Shown: positions 34,964 through 43,161, numbered from the stretch's first letter. The stretch is DNA of 64,000 nt from Bacillota bacterium (GCA_023392535.1 JAEVYY010000014.1:134054-198053), one strand, 5' to 3'. Translations and numbers: made by a program. Notes: generated by a model not told the origin, from the sequence alone.

Positions 34964-36964
34964 ATGGTTGGTGTTAATTTGGATGTGAACTATTATTTGC
35001 GTATTGTGGTGCTTATGACGGCACTTGGGTTGACTTATATGGGATATTTTTTGTGGAAAAAAGAAGGGAAATTATATATTTTGCTTTGTCTGCTAACAGT
35101 GTCCATTTATCAACTTGGTTATGCATTTGAATTACTTCACGAAAATATAGTATGGATAAAGTTCATGACAAAAATTGAATATTTTGGGATCGTATTATTG
35201 CCCTTGATCTGGTTGGTTTTTTCACTCCATTTCACGAGTGAAACAGTTTTTTATCATATCAAGGATAGTATCATTGTATTAGATTCTAAAAATAATATTG
35301 TAAATTTAAATGGATCTGCAAAAAAAATGGTAAGAAAACTAAATCAGGAGGGGTTTGATAAATGTATAGAAGAACTTTTTGAAGAGTATGAGGAAGTATT
35401 AGCAATGTTAGGGGCAGAGAAGGAGAACGATGTTATCATTTCCATAAAAGACCGAAATATATGCTATTATAAGGTAAATATCAGTCATATCTATAAAAGA
35501 AACCGGAAAATAGATGGAAAGATATTAATCTTCCATGATGTTACACAGATGGAACGTGATAGAAGAAAGCTTGGGGAAAACTTAAATTTTTTGCAAACGT
35601 TTATCAATGCAATTCCAAATCCCATCTATGCAAAGAATCTTCATGGTGTTTATATTAACTGTAACTTTGCTTTTACTGATTTTTTGGGACTAAAAAAAGA
35701 ACAAGTCATAGGATTAACCGATTCTGAAATATTTGAAAAAAATATGGCAGACTTCTATCAAAAATATGATCAATATTTATTAGAGCAAAAGAAATCACAA
35801 TCGCTCGAAACTAAAATGCGACATAAGGACGGTACGTTTCATGATGTTATTTTTAGTAAATCTATTGTTAGTGATGAACTTGGAGACTATAAGGGTATAG
35901 CAGGCGTTATTATAGATATAACGGAACAAAAGAGAAATATAGAAAAATTAAATAAGTTATTGAAATTAAAAGAAACAATGATTAAAATCATGTATTCTAT
36001 GAACGAAATAGAGCATGTTGAAGATCTGCTCAAAATAATCGTAATTGAGTTGATAAATTGCATTGACAATAGATGTAGTGGATTGGTTCTGCTGCTAGAT
36101 GAGGATAATAATTTAAAAATTCCAGTAGCAGTTGGGTATAGGGATGAGGATATGAAAACGTTTTGTATCTCACTGAAGGATTATTTTACATGGTATCATA
36201 ATGGTCTCGAAATCGAAAAAACAGTAATATTAAAAGATTTTGATAAAATTAGCGACGTTAATATGTTTAAAACGAAAAAGGGCTTGCGGATAAAGTCTTC
36301 TCTTTGTTCCCCCGTAGTGATTAATGGTGTCTTACTTGGCTTTCTCACTATTGATAGTGAGTATGCTGATTTTTTCAGCCAGCTGGAAGTAGAGATTATG
36401 GAATATATGAGAATGCAAGTGGCAAATGCAATCATAAAACATAGATTCTATGGAGATATTGTGCATTTGTCAAGATATGATACCTTAACAAATGTGTATA
36501 ATAGAAGCTATTTTGAAAAAATATTCCAGGAGGGTATTTATGGTGTAGAAGAAAAATCGGATTTCTGGATAGCAATATTTGATATTAATGGGTTAAAAAC
36601 AGTCAATGACAATTTGGGGCATTTGGCAGGTGATGCACTTATCAAAAAGTTTGCGCAAGGTTTGCAATATATTTCGAGAGGGAGGGATATGATTGCAAGA
36701 TATGGTGGGGATGAATTTGTGGGCGTATTCTATCACACGGATCAGGATGAACTGAATGGAAGGTTGCGATCATTAATGCAATATGCGATAGATCACCCTA
36801 TTTCGTATGAAGAACATGTGATTACGTATCAATTTAGTTACGGTATTGTCCATTTTCCGTTGGAAGGAAAGCGATTAAGTGATTTAATCAGGATCGCGGA
36901 TGAGCGCATGTATCAATATAAAAGGAGTTCAAAATGTAAGAAAATGGACAACGTAGAATTGTAG
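34964..36964 (+). CDS. PAS-GAF-GGDEF diguanylate cyclase with N-terminal membrane segments
   Basis: About 666 residues. About three N-terminal hydrophobic helices (about 5-95) resemble the first part of a 7TM-type sensory region. A degenerate PAS (about 100-200), a clear PAS ('FINAIPNPIYAKNLHGVYIN' to 'GVIIDITEQK', about 205-325), a GAF domain (about 345-485) and a C-terminal GGDEF domain follow. GGDEF is intact with an RxxD I-site five residues upstream (RGRD). It should make c-di-GMP. The start is uncertain: ATG 34964 has no strong ribosome site, and a TTG at 34946 is in frame. Confidence 0.88.
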   Translation: MVGVNLDVNYYLRIVVLMTALGLTYMGYFLWKKEGKLYILLCLLTVSIYQLGYAFELLHENIVWIKFMTKIEYFGIVLLPLIWLVFSLHFTSETVFYHIKDSIIVLDSKNNIVNLNGSAKKMVRKLNQEGFDKCIEELFEEYEEVLAMLGAEKENDVIISIKDRNICYYKVNISHIYKRNRKIDGKILIFHDVTQMERDRRKLGENLNFLQTFINAIPNPIYAKNLHGVYINCNFAFTDFLGLKKEQVIGLTDSEIFEKNMADFYQKYDQYLLEQKKSQSLETKMRHKDGTFHDVIFSKSIVSDELGDYKGIAGVIIDITEQKRNIEKLNKLLKLKETMIKIMYSMNEIEHVEDLLKIIVIELINCIDNRCSGLVLLLDEDNNLKIPVAVGYRDEDMKTFCISLKDYFTWYHNGLEIEKTVILKDFDKISDVNMFKTKKGLRIKSSLCSPVVINGVLLGFLTIDSEYADFFSQLEVEIMEYMRMQVANAIIKHRFYGDIVHLSRYDTLTNVYNRSYFEKIFQEGIYGVEEKSDFWIAIFDINGLKTVNDNLGHLAGDALIKKFAQGLQYISRGRDMIARYGGDEFVGVFYHTDQDELNGRLRSLMQYAIDHPISYEEHVITYQFSYGIVHFPLEGKRLSDLIRIADERMYQYKRSSKCKKMDNVEL

Positions 36965-37008
36965 AAACAGGTAGTCCCAACAAACTGCTAGAAACAAGTA
37001 AGGGGTTA

Positions 37009-37017
37009 TGGTATACT
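37009..37017 (+). promoter_or_regulatory. Extended -10 promoter for the response regulator/kinase pair
   Basis: TGG-TATACT forms an extended -10, with only a weak -35-like TAGAAA at 36989-36994. An imperfect 12-bp direct repeat, TAGAAACAGGTA (36962-36973) and TAGAAACAAGTA (36989-37000), lies just upstream with a 27-bp period. Confidence 0.5.
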
Positions 37018-37080
37018 TTAGACTTAAGAAACGAATTAAATGCTTGCAGAGAATGGCATGAGAGCAGGTAGGGAATACAA

Positions 37081-37797
37081 ATGAAAATAGCAATATGTGA
37101 TGATGATTTACTTATGTGTGGTAAAATAGAAACATTATTATATAAAAATTGTAAAAGTGAACAAATGCAGGTGCAGTGTGAAGTATTTGAGGATGGTACA
37201 GAGTTGCTTGATCAGATTGTGGATTTTAATGAATATCAAATCTATATTCTGGATATTGGTATGCCTGGAACAGATGGATTACAAGTTGCTAAAAGGATTA
37301 GAGAAATGAGTGGACATGCGGTTATTATTTTTATAACAAGCCACCATGAATTAATGCAGGAAGCATTTGAGGTGTTAGCGTTTAACTATTTAGTTAAGCC
37401 ATTGGAGGATGAACGGGTAGTACAGGTATTATTAAAAGCAATTGACTATGTGAAAAAGCGGAAAAAAGAGTTTATTTATAAAAACGGAAAAACAGTACAG
37501 GTCATCATATACGAAAAAATACTTTATTTCGAAAGCTTTAAAAGAAAGCTTATGATACACACGAAAGAAGAAAATTATGAATGTTATGGAAGTATTAAGG
37601 ATACCTTGGTACAATTAGATTTACATCAGTTTACGCAAGTACATGCATCTTATATTGTGAATATGGAGCATGTGAGGACAACCATAGCATTTGAAATTGA
37701 GCTTCAAAATGGACAACGCATTCCTATTTCAAAAAAATATAATAGGAAGTTTAATGAAGCCTACCGTGAATTTATACTAAAGAGGATGGAATTATAA
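37081..37797 (+). CDS. LytTR-family response regulator (AgrA-like)
   Basis: 238 residues. The receiver domain (1-125) has the acidic cluster DDD at 7-9, phospho-acceptor Asp58 (LDIGMPG) and Lys in 'VKPLED'. A C-terminal LytTR DNA-binding domain (about 135-235) includes 'YFESFKRKLMIHT' and 'FTQVHASYIVNMEHV'. LytTR regulators bind pairs of short direct repeats about two helical turns apart, and such a repeat lies upstream of the agrD gene at 39092-39125. The last base overlaps the kinase start (ATAATGG). Confidence 0.93.
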   Translation: MKIAICDDDLLMCGKIETLLYKNCKSEQMQVQCEVFEDGTELLDQIVDFNEYQIYILDIGMPGTDGLQVAKRIREMSGHAVIIFITSHHELMQEAFEVLAFNYLVKPLEDERVVQVLLKAIDYVKKRKKEFIYKNGKTVQVIIYEKILYFESFKRKLMIHTKEENYECYGSIKDTLVQLDLHQFTQVHASYIVNMEHVRTTIAFEIELQNGQRIPISKKYNRKFNEAYREFILKRMEL

Positions 37798-39077
37798 TGG
37801 AATGGATATTAAAAATTGTATTAAGTATGCTCGAGGTGATATTATGTTTTCGTTTTTTTTCTTGTTATTTGGATATAAAAGAAAATGTAGAAAAAATTCA
37901 TATCTGTCTTGAAATTATCATTCTAGCTATTTTAGGAACTATAATGAATACATTTTTTGTAAATACGGTCTTTAATTTAACGGTATCAATTATTACAATG
38001 ATTATAGTATTACAATGCTTTGAAGGAAAAAGAACACAAAAAACTTTTATTGGAACTATTTATGTTATATTCAGTATGGTTTTAGAATTAACTATTGCTC
38101 TAGTTATTCAATCATTGTTTTATAGTTCTGAAACTATTATTGAACGAGAAGGTATGATCACATTTTTCGTTATGATAATACACTATGTTTTTAAATTTAT
38201 CTTAATACACTATTTACAAGTAACGAGAAAAAAAGAAATTCAAATAACTAATACAGGTATTTATTTAAAACAGGCAGTAATTCCCGTAATAAGTATTTTC
38301 TTTTTGTATTATTTTTTACGAGACCAGCTTAATTTGCCAGTAATTAACTATTACCTTTGTTATATAGTTGTTGTTGTATTTGCTATTATTAATATTACAC
38401 TTTATGTTATATATGAAAATACGGAAAAGTTATATCGGATTAATTATAATAATATATTGATAAATCAGAGTTTAAAGTATAAAGAAACATATTATCAAGA
38501 TGTTGAAAAACACCAATCTGAAATTCGTATGATTAGACATAATTTAAAGAATCAGTTATTGGCGATTAGCGGTGTGTTGAACCAAGATGATTTGGAAAAG
38601 GCAAAAAAAGAAATAGAAACGATTATTCATGAAATCGTGCAGACAGAAGCAAAGAATTTTACCAGAAATATAGAAGTAAATGCATTGTTAAACGCAAAAG
38701 AGGCAGAAGCGACAGAGAAACAGATTATATGTGAATTCCATGTCAATATACCAGAAAGGCTGCAATTGTCAAGCGGTGAAATAGGAATATTATTAGGGAA
38801 TGCATTAGATAATGCAATAGAGGCCTGTGCACAATGCGATATAGATAAGAGAAAGATTAAATTGACGCTAAATTATCATAATGGATGTATGATGATTTTA
38901 ATAGAAAATGCGACAAAACACAGAGTAAAAAATTTAATTTCAAAGAAAGAAAATAGCAAAGAACACGGGTTTGGTCTGGTTAGTATTGAAAACATTGTAA
39001 AGAAATATCAAGGGAATGTAAACCACAAATGTTTGGAAAATAACTTTTGTTTAGAAATTACACTTTGGAATGTTTAG
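37797..39077 (+). CDS. Sensor histidine kinase, AgrC-like (GHKL)
   Basis: 426 residues. About six or seven transmembrane helices (about 1-205) form the sensor. The dimerisation helix contains His248 in 'RMIRHNLKNQL', and the GHKL-type ATPase domain has 'LLGNALDNAIEACAQ' (N box) and 'EHGFGLVSIENIVKKY' (G box). The architecture and neighbours match AgrC, the receptor kinase for a secreted cyclic peptide. It shares one base with the regulator gene, so expression is coupled. The agrD-agrB pair follows 157 bp downstream behind its own promoter. Confidence 0.9.
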   Translation: MEWILKIVLSMLEVILCFRFFSCYLDIKENVEKIHICLEIIILAILGTIMNTFFVNTVFNLTVSIITMIIVLQCFEGKRTQKTFIGTIYVIFSMVLELTIALVIQSLFYSSETIIEREGMITFFVMIIHYVFKFILIHYLQVTRKKEIQITNTGIYLKQAVIPVISIFFLYYFLRDQLNLPVINYYLCYIVVVVFAIINITLYVIYENTEKLYRINYNNILINQSLKYKETYYQDVEKHQSEIRMIRHNLKNQLLAISGVLNQDDLEKAKKEIETIIHEIVQTEAKNFTRNIEVNALLNAKEAEATEKQIICEFHVNIPERLQLSSGEIGILLGNALDNAIEACAQCDIDKRKIKLTLNYHNGCMMILIENATKHRVKNLISKKENSKEHGFGLVSIENIVKKYQGNVNHKCLENNFCLEITLWNV

Positions 39078-39091
39078 AGAGTAATCACAAT

Positions 39092-39125
39092 TATTTATTA
39101 CAAGAATTTATACTATTTATTACAA
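39092..39125 (+). promoter_or_regulatory. Perfect direct repeat, candidate LytTR (AgrA-like) binding site
   Basis: TATTTATTACAA occurs at 39092-39103 and again at 39114-39125, a 12/12 match with a 22-bp period, that is, the same face of the helix. In Staphylococcus agr promoters, AgrA binds repeats with 21-22 bp period just upstream of the core promoter. Here the second copy ends 28 bp before the extended -10 of agrD. The neighbouring LytTR regulator is the obvious candidate ligand. Confidence 0.7.
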
Positions 39126-39150
39126 TATGAATGAATATAAAGAATAAAGG

Positions 39151-39159
39151 TGTTATAAT
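39151..39159 (+). promoter_or_regulatory. Extended -10 promoter of agrD-agrB
   Basis: TGT-TATAAT is a perfect extended -10. The -35 position (39131-39136, ATGAAT) is poor, consistent with activator dependence. A further TATAAT-like box occurs at about 39181-39186, so the start site is not certain. Confidence 0.6.
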
Positions 39160-39233
39160 AAAAAAAGTAAGTATAACGTATTATAATACATTTTAGTTAT
39201 AATGATCACAATAATGAGGAAGGGAGACAAAAG

Positions 39234-39374
39234 ATGAAAAGGAGATTATTTAGTACATTAGCTAGTTTGGCATTGTTTATGACAATAATCAGTACTTATC
39301 AATATTGCTATTGGGCAATATACCAGGAAGAAGTGCCTGCGGAAGCTAAAAGACTAATTAAGGGTAAAAAGTAG
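39234..39374 (+). CDS. agrD: AgrD-like cyclic autoinducing peptide precursor
   Basis: 46 codons, ATG 39234 behind GAGGAAGGGAG. An amphipathic, hydrophobic N-terminal leader (about 5-20) is followed by the core 'STYQYCYWAI' and an acidic recognition tail 'YQEEVPAEAKRL'. The distance from Cys25 to the conserved Val-Pro of the tail is identical to that in Staphylococcus aureus AgrD. This predicts AgrB cleavage after Ile29 and a thiolactone ring Cys25-Tyr-Trp-Ala-Ile29. Tail length of the mature peptide cannot be read from sequence. Its stop overlaps the agrB GTG. Confidence 0.88.
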   Translation: MKRRLFSTLASLALFMTIISTYQYCYWAIYQEEVPAEAKRLIKGKK

Positions 39375-39979
39375 TGAAACAGAAAATATCAGATACAATA
39401 GCAGAGAAATTCATCGCTGAAGGCATCATACAGGAAGAAGATAAGGCAATTTACGCATATGGATGGAGGGCACTTGGAATGTGGTGCTTGTGTACCTCTA
39501 TCATGTTCCTGATAGGCATAGTGATGGGAGAGTTTGTTTTTACCATGATCTATTTCTTAAGTTTTTCTCTTTTGCGAGCCTATTATGAGGGATATCATGC
39601 AAATAGCAGGATGGTATGTTTTTTCACATCCATGTTACTATTTATTGGTAGTGTTCTGGCAGCCAAATATGTAGTTTGGGATGAAAATCATTTACTATTG
39701 CTTGTGGTTTTGCTCATTTTATGCATCTGTATGAATATGATTAAGGTGGCAGAATTTCAGAAAGCTGATAAACTACAGATGGTAGAACCTTTTGAAAAAA
39801 GAAAACTTTTCGTGGGAGTCATAATGATGTTTCTTATGCTATTGATTTTTATGGGAATGTTGAAGATACAATTTACAAAAGGATATGCCGGCGTATTTGT
39901 AGCATTTATTTTAACGTTCTTACTATTTAGTATGAAACGTATTGTGAACTTTGTTAAAAAAGACAGAAGTGAAGCTTAA
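39374..39979 (+). CDS. agrB: AgrB-like peptide-processing membrane protease
   Basis: 201 residues with about five to six transmembrane helices. The catalytic pair His75 and Cys82 lies in 'YYEGYHANSRMVC', with the seven-residue spacing of AgrB. The usual GGYH is EGYH here. AgrB cuts the AgrD tail and forms the thiolactone. It starts with GTG sharing a base with the agrD stop (TAGTG). A strong terminator follows immediately. Confidence 0.93.
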   Translation: MKQKISDTIAEKFIAEGIIQEEDKAIYAYGWRALGMWCLCTSIMFLIGIVMGEFVFTMIYFLSFSLLRAYYEGYHANSRMVCFFTSMLLFIGSVLAAKYVVWDENHLLLLVVLLILCICMNMIKVAEFQKADKLQMVEPFEKRKLFVGVIMMFLMLLIFMGMLKIQFTKGYAGVFVAFILTFLLFSMKRIVNFVKKDRSEA

Positions 39980-40037
39980 GATAGAGATGGATAGTATGGA
40001 AAAGAATACTGCAACATCTCTATCTTTTATTTTTTAG
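39979..40037 (+). terminator. Intrinsic terminator of agrD-agrB
   Basis: AGATAGAGATG (39979-39989) pairs with CATCTCTATCT (40015-40025), with inner AGTAT/ATACT pairing, then a T-rich tract. Confidence 0.88.
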
Positions 40038-40094
40038 AAATCGGTACTTAGAGGCTTTGTTAACACCTGGCAGGATTCCCCTTATCTTGCTATC

Positions 40095-40123
40095 TTGACA
40101 CAAAATTAGTGCCATAGTACCAT
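40095..40123 (+). promoter_or_regulatory. Promoter upstream of the 178-residue unknown gene
   Basis: Consensus TTGACA (40095-40100) and TACCAT (40118-40123) are separated by 17 bp, 38 bp before the start codon. Confidence 0.55.
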
Positions 40124-40161
40124 ATATTTATTAGAATACAAATATTTATGGGGGAATTCAA

Positions 40162-40698
40162 ATGCATTATACTACAACAGAAGAAGGTCTTATCATAGAA
40201 GTAGAATACTATGATAAAGATATTTATCCTGCCGCTTATGTAAAATCTTTTGCATTAGCAAGAGAATTTAAACGTAAATTTAAAAAGGGAATCTTTCATA
40301 CCAATAGATTTTTCTTTCACTATGATATAGAGGCTATGGATCATCAAACGGTAGAGAAATTTGCCGATAATATGGCATTATTTAAAGAAGAATTAAAACA
40401 CAATGAAATTTTAATGGTCGAAAAAAACCATTTCTGTGTTTATATAGGAGTAGATCGAGATAGGGCAATGATATATTATAAAGTAATTATAAGAAAAAGC
40501 ACTCTGCTTACTAATAAAATCAAAGAATATATTCGGTATTTATGGAAAGAGTTGTCGGAATCATATCAGGGAAGCAAGGGAAGAATCATTTCTAAAAAGG
40601 CAGAACTTGCCGTACAATTTGATGTTAAAAGTGAGAATAATAGAAAAGGATATGAGGAGGTAGAAAACTTTATCTGCCAATATAAATATTTGTTTTAA
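40162..40698 (+). CDS. Protein of unknown function
   Basis: 178 residues, soluble, mixed alpha/beta, rich in Lys, Phe and Tyr. It has no signal, membrane helix or recognised motif. GGGGGAATTC precedes ATG. It is a single-gene unit between the agr terminator and the tandem structured repeats, with its own promoter. Confidence 0.65.
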   Translation: MHYTTTEEGLIIEVEYYDKDIYPAAYVKSFALAREFKRKFKKGIFHTNRFFFHYDIEAMDHQTVEKFADNMALFKEELKHNEILMVEKNHFCVYIGVDRDRAMIYYKVIIRKSTLLTNKIKEYIRYLWKELSESYQGSKGRIISKKAELAVQFDVKSENNRKGYEEVENFICQYKYLF

Positions 40699-40737
40699 GC
40701 CAGATTGCAGTTAATGGTGATAAATGATATGATACAA

Positions 40738-40857
40738 GTGTGAGAACTAATTCTAAGCAGCCAAAAAACGACTGCAAAGAATTACTAAATCTCACACGGG
40801 AAGAAGTCGCAAGCGTCTTCTCACGGATTGTCTGTGCCGCTTAAAGCGGCATGTCGG
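40738..40857 (+). repeat. Structured repeat, copy 1 of 3
   Basis: A non-coding unit of 120 bp. GTGTGAGA pairs with TCTCACAC, with a nested hairpin TAATTCT/AGAATTA and GCAG/CTGC inside. This is followed by a GAAG...CTTC hairpin and a TGCCGCTT/AAGCGGCA hairpin. Its first 69 bases are identical to copy 2. The orientation is the same as the flanking genes. Confidence 0.85.
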
Positions 40858-40860
40858 TAA

Positions 40861-40985
40861 GTGTGAGAACTAATTCTAAGCAGCCAAAAAACGACTGCAA
40901 AGAATTACTAAATCTCACACGGGAAGAAGCCACAAGCGTCTTCTTCTCACGGATTGTCTGTGCCGCTTGAAGTGGCATGACGGGA
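40861..40985 (+). repeat. Structured repeat, copy 2 of 3 (tandem)
   Basis: It starts 123 bp after copy 1. Changes are confined to the second and third hairpins. An added TTC lengthens the second stem to GAAGAAG/CTTCTTC. In the third stem GCGGC becomes GTGGC, keeping the pairing through G-U. It ends about 40 bp before the udp start, so it lies in or next to that leader. Confidence 0.85.
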
Positions 40986-41027
40986 ATATCAAAAAAGCAG
41001 GTTGCCATAGCCTAGATAGGAGTGGGT

Positions 41028-41813
41028 ATGCAAAATTATTCAGGAGAGATTGGATTACAATATCATCTTCAGATCAGGAAGGGTGATGTTGGCAGGTACG
41101 TAATATTACCAGGAGATCCTAAGAGATGCGAGAAAATAGCAAGTCACTTTGATGACCCAGTACTAATTGCGGATAGTCGTGAATTTGTTACTTATACCGG
41201 TTATTTGGATGGAGAAAAAGTCAGCGTCACATCAACTGGAATAGGCGGTCCATCTGCCGCAATAGCAATGGAGGAATTGGTGAACTGTGGTGCAGATACT
41301 TTTATCAGAGTAGGAACCTGTGGTGGCATGGATATCAAGGTTAAAGGGAGTGATATCGTAATTGCGACAGGGGCGATCCGAATGGAAGGAACCAGTAGAG
41401 AATATGCGCCAATTGAATTTCCAGCAGTAGCAGACTTAACAGTGACAAATGCTCTTGTATGGGCGGCTAAGAATTTGGGATATGAGTATCACGCAGGAAT
41501 CGTACAATGCAAGGATGCATTTTATGGACAACACGATCCGGAAAGCAAACCTGTAAGTTATGAATTGTTAAATAAATGGGAGGCATGGCTCCGTCTTGGA
41601 TGTAAGGCTTCAGAGATGGAATCTGCTGCATTATTTATAGTAGCGAGCCATCTGGGTGTTCGTTGTGGATCAGACTTTTTAGTTGTAGGTAATCAGGAAC
41701 GTGAAAAGGAAGGTCTTAGCAATCCTATTGTGCATGATACAGAATCTGCTATTAAGGTAGGAATTGCTGCAATACGTAAGTTAATAAAAGAGGATAGGAA
41801 GATACAAGAATAG
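41028..41813 (+). CDS. udp: Uridine phosphorylase
   Basis: 261 residues of the NP-I phosphorylase family. Phosphate-site motif 'YVILPGDPKRCEKIA' is near the N terminus, with 'STGIGGPSAAIAMEEL', 'FIRVGTCGGM' and 'ASEMESAALFIVA' (the ribose-binding Met-Glu) further on. It cleaves uridine (and possibly deoxyuridine) to uracil and ribose-1-phosphate. ATG 41028 follows AGGAG at 41018-41022; a GTG two codons earlier is less well spaced. It is paired with deoC, three bases downstream of the stop, as a nucleoside-salvage operon. Confidence 0.9.
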   Translation: MQNYSGEIGLQYHLQIRKGDVGRYVILPGDPKRCEKIASHFDDPVLIADSREFVTYTGYLDGEKVSVTSTGIGGPSAAIAMEELVNCGADTFIRVGTCGGMDIKVKGSDIVIATGAIRMEGTSREYAPIEFPAVADLTVTNALVWAAKNLGYEYHAGIVQCKDAFYGQHDPESKPVSYELLNKWEAWLRLGCKASEMESAALFIVASHLGVRCGSDFLVVGNQEREKEGLSNPIVHDTESAIKVGIAAIRKLIKEDRKIQE

Positions 41814-41828
41814 GGAATGGAGAATGTT

Positions 41829-42473
41829 ATGAATAAATCGGATATCTTGAAAAGAGTAGATCATACTTTATTAAAACAGACAGCGACGTGGGAGCAGATT
41901 CGTGTTCTTTGTAAAGAGGGTATGGATCATAAGACAGCATCAGTATGTATCCCACCATTTTATGTAAAGGCCGCTAAGGAATATGTGCAGGGTAAACTTA
42001 AAATTTGCACCGTGATTGGATTTCCGAATGGAAATATGACAACGGCATCGAAAGTATACGAGACAAAAGATGCGGTAGCAAATGGGGCAGATGAAATTGA
42101 CATGGTCATCAATATTGGATTGGTCAAAGATAAAAAATATGATGATGTTTTAAAAGAAATTGTAGCAGTCAGAGAAGCCTGTGAAGGAAGATTATTAAAA
42201 GTAATTATTGAGACTTGCCTTTTATCAGAAGAAGAAAAAATTGAAATGTGCAAAGTGGTCACACGGTCTGGAGCGGATTATATCAAGACGTCCACAGGAT
42301 TTTCTACAGATGGAGCAACTTTTGATGATATTATTCTTATGCGTAAATATGTTGGTACTGATGTGAAAATAAAGGCAGCAGGTGGAGTCGCAACGGTGGA
42401 GGATGCGGAAAAATTTATCGAACTTGGAGCTGATCGGCTAGGGACAAGCAGGCTGATTGCATTACTTTCTTAA
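41829..42473 (+). CDS. deoC: Deoxyribose-phosphate aldolase
   Basis: 214 residues of the DeoC TIM barrel. 'EIDMVINIG' carries the catalytic Asp, 'LLKVIIETCLL' and 'ADYIKTSTGFS' carry the lysines including the Schiff-base Lys, and 'IKAAGGV' follows. It splits 2-deoxyribose-5-phosphate to acetaldehyde and glyceraldehyde-3-phosphate. ATG 41829 has TGGAGA five bases upstream; ATG 41817 is a possible start four codons earlier. It ends at a terminator shared with the convergent regulator. Confidence 0.95.
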   Translation: MNKSDILKRVDHTLLKQTATWEQIRVLCKEGMDHKTASVCIPPFYVKAAKEYVQGKLKICTVIGFPNGNMTTASKVYETKDAVANGADEIDMVINIGLVKDKKYDDVLKEIVAVREACEGRLLKVIIETCLLSEEEKIEMCKVVTRSGADYIKTSTGFSTDGATFDDIILMRKYVGTDVKIKAAGGVATVEDAEKFIELGADRLGTSRLIALLS

Positions 42474-42503
42474 AATGATCATATAAGATTCGTGTACCTA
42501 ATA

Positions 42504-42546
42504 AAAAGGCCTCTTGTATAGATAGTCACTATACAAGGGGCTTTAC
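42504..42546. terminator. Bidirectional terminator between deoC and the XRE regulator
   Basis: AAAGGCCTCTTGTATA (42505-42520) pairs with TATACAAGGGGCTTT (42530-42544), with A- and T-runs on both sides. It serves the two convergent genes. Confidence 0.82.
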
Positions 42547-42971
42547 TATTCATTCACTGCTCTCAATTTAATTTTTAATATTTCAAGAATTTCATTTTGA
42601 TCTTTTGAACAGATATGATTAAAATAATATAATAATTCTTTTTCTTTGCGTGATAGATTTTGTAATTTCTTTGCATTATTTTTATCATTTAGATAATCTA
42701 AAAATCTCGCTAACTCATCTTGTTCTGCGACGGAAGCTCCGTAATGAAAGGATTCGTCTGATAATACGGATAATTCAATGAGTGGTTCTATAGGAATGCT
42801 ATACAAATTAGCAATTTTATAGAACGCATCATTAGAGGGAAGTGCGCGGTTCGTTTCATAGTGGGAATATGCCTGTCTAGAAACATCCAAATGGGATGCC
42901 ACGTATTCTTGCGTATAGCCATAGGATTTTCGAAGTTCCTTTAAATATTGCCCTAATTTTTTATCGTCCAT
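42546..42971 (-). CDS. XRE-family transcriptional regulator
   Basis: 141 residues. The N-terminal Cro/CI helix-turn-helix (about 5-60) contains 'LGQYLKELRKSYGYTQEYVASHLDVSRQAYSHYE'. The C-terminal half is charged and helical, about 70-141, without a known ligand domain. ATG at 42971 (complement) has GGTGGTG upstream; the frame continues further upstream into the promoter and was trimmed. It is divergent from the sigma-factor gene. Inverted repeats in its promoter region suggest autoregulation. Confidence 0.86.
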   Translation of the reverse strand: MDDKKLGQYLKELRKSYGYTQEYVASHLDVSRQAYSHYETNRALPSNDAFYKIANLYSIPIEPLIELSVLSDESFHYGASVAEQDELARFLDYLNDKNNAKKLQNLSRKEKELLYYFNHICSKDQNEILEILKIKLRAVNE

Positions 42972-43006
42972 ATTATCACCACCTATAAAACCGATTATAT
43001 CTAATA

Positions 43007-43033
43007 TATGCATTTGAAAGGATAAAATGCATA
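43007..43033. promoter_or_regulatory. Inverted repeat in the XRE promoter, candidate operator
   Basis: TATGCATTT (43007-43015) and AAATGCATA (43025-43033) form a perfect 9-bp inverted repeat with a 9-bp spacer. It overlaps the -35 side of a minus-strand TATAAT (42994-42999). Confidence 0.5.
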
Positions 43034-43111
43034 GCAAATGAGATGGAATATGCTAATTGAATTAGCGATAAAATTTAATGAACCATTTTAAGATTAGCTG
43101 GCTCTTATAAG

Positions 43112-43123
43112 TAGGTGCACCTA
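43112..43123. promoter_or_regulatory. 12-bp palindrome upstream of the sigma-factor gene
   Basis: TAGGTGCACCTA is a perfect palindrome in the 190-bp divergent region, 38 bp from the sigma-gene start. A third inverted repeat, GCTAAT-TGA-ATTAGC, lies at 43052-43066. Their ligands are unknown. Confidence 0.4.
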
Positions 43124-43161
43124 ATAAATAAATTATTTTTAAATAGAGAGGAGACGGTTTC

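Noticed and set aside
40738..40985. CRISPR array
   Set aside because: Only two units of ~123 bp, with no short repeat-spacer alternation, no cas genes, and the whole unit rather than a 25-37 bp part is repeated.
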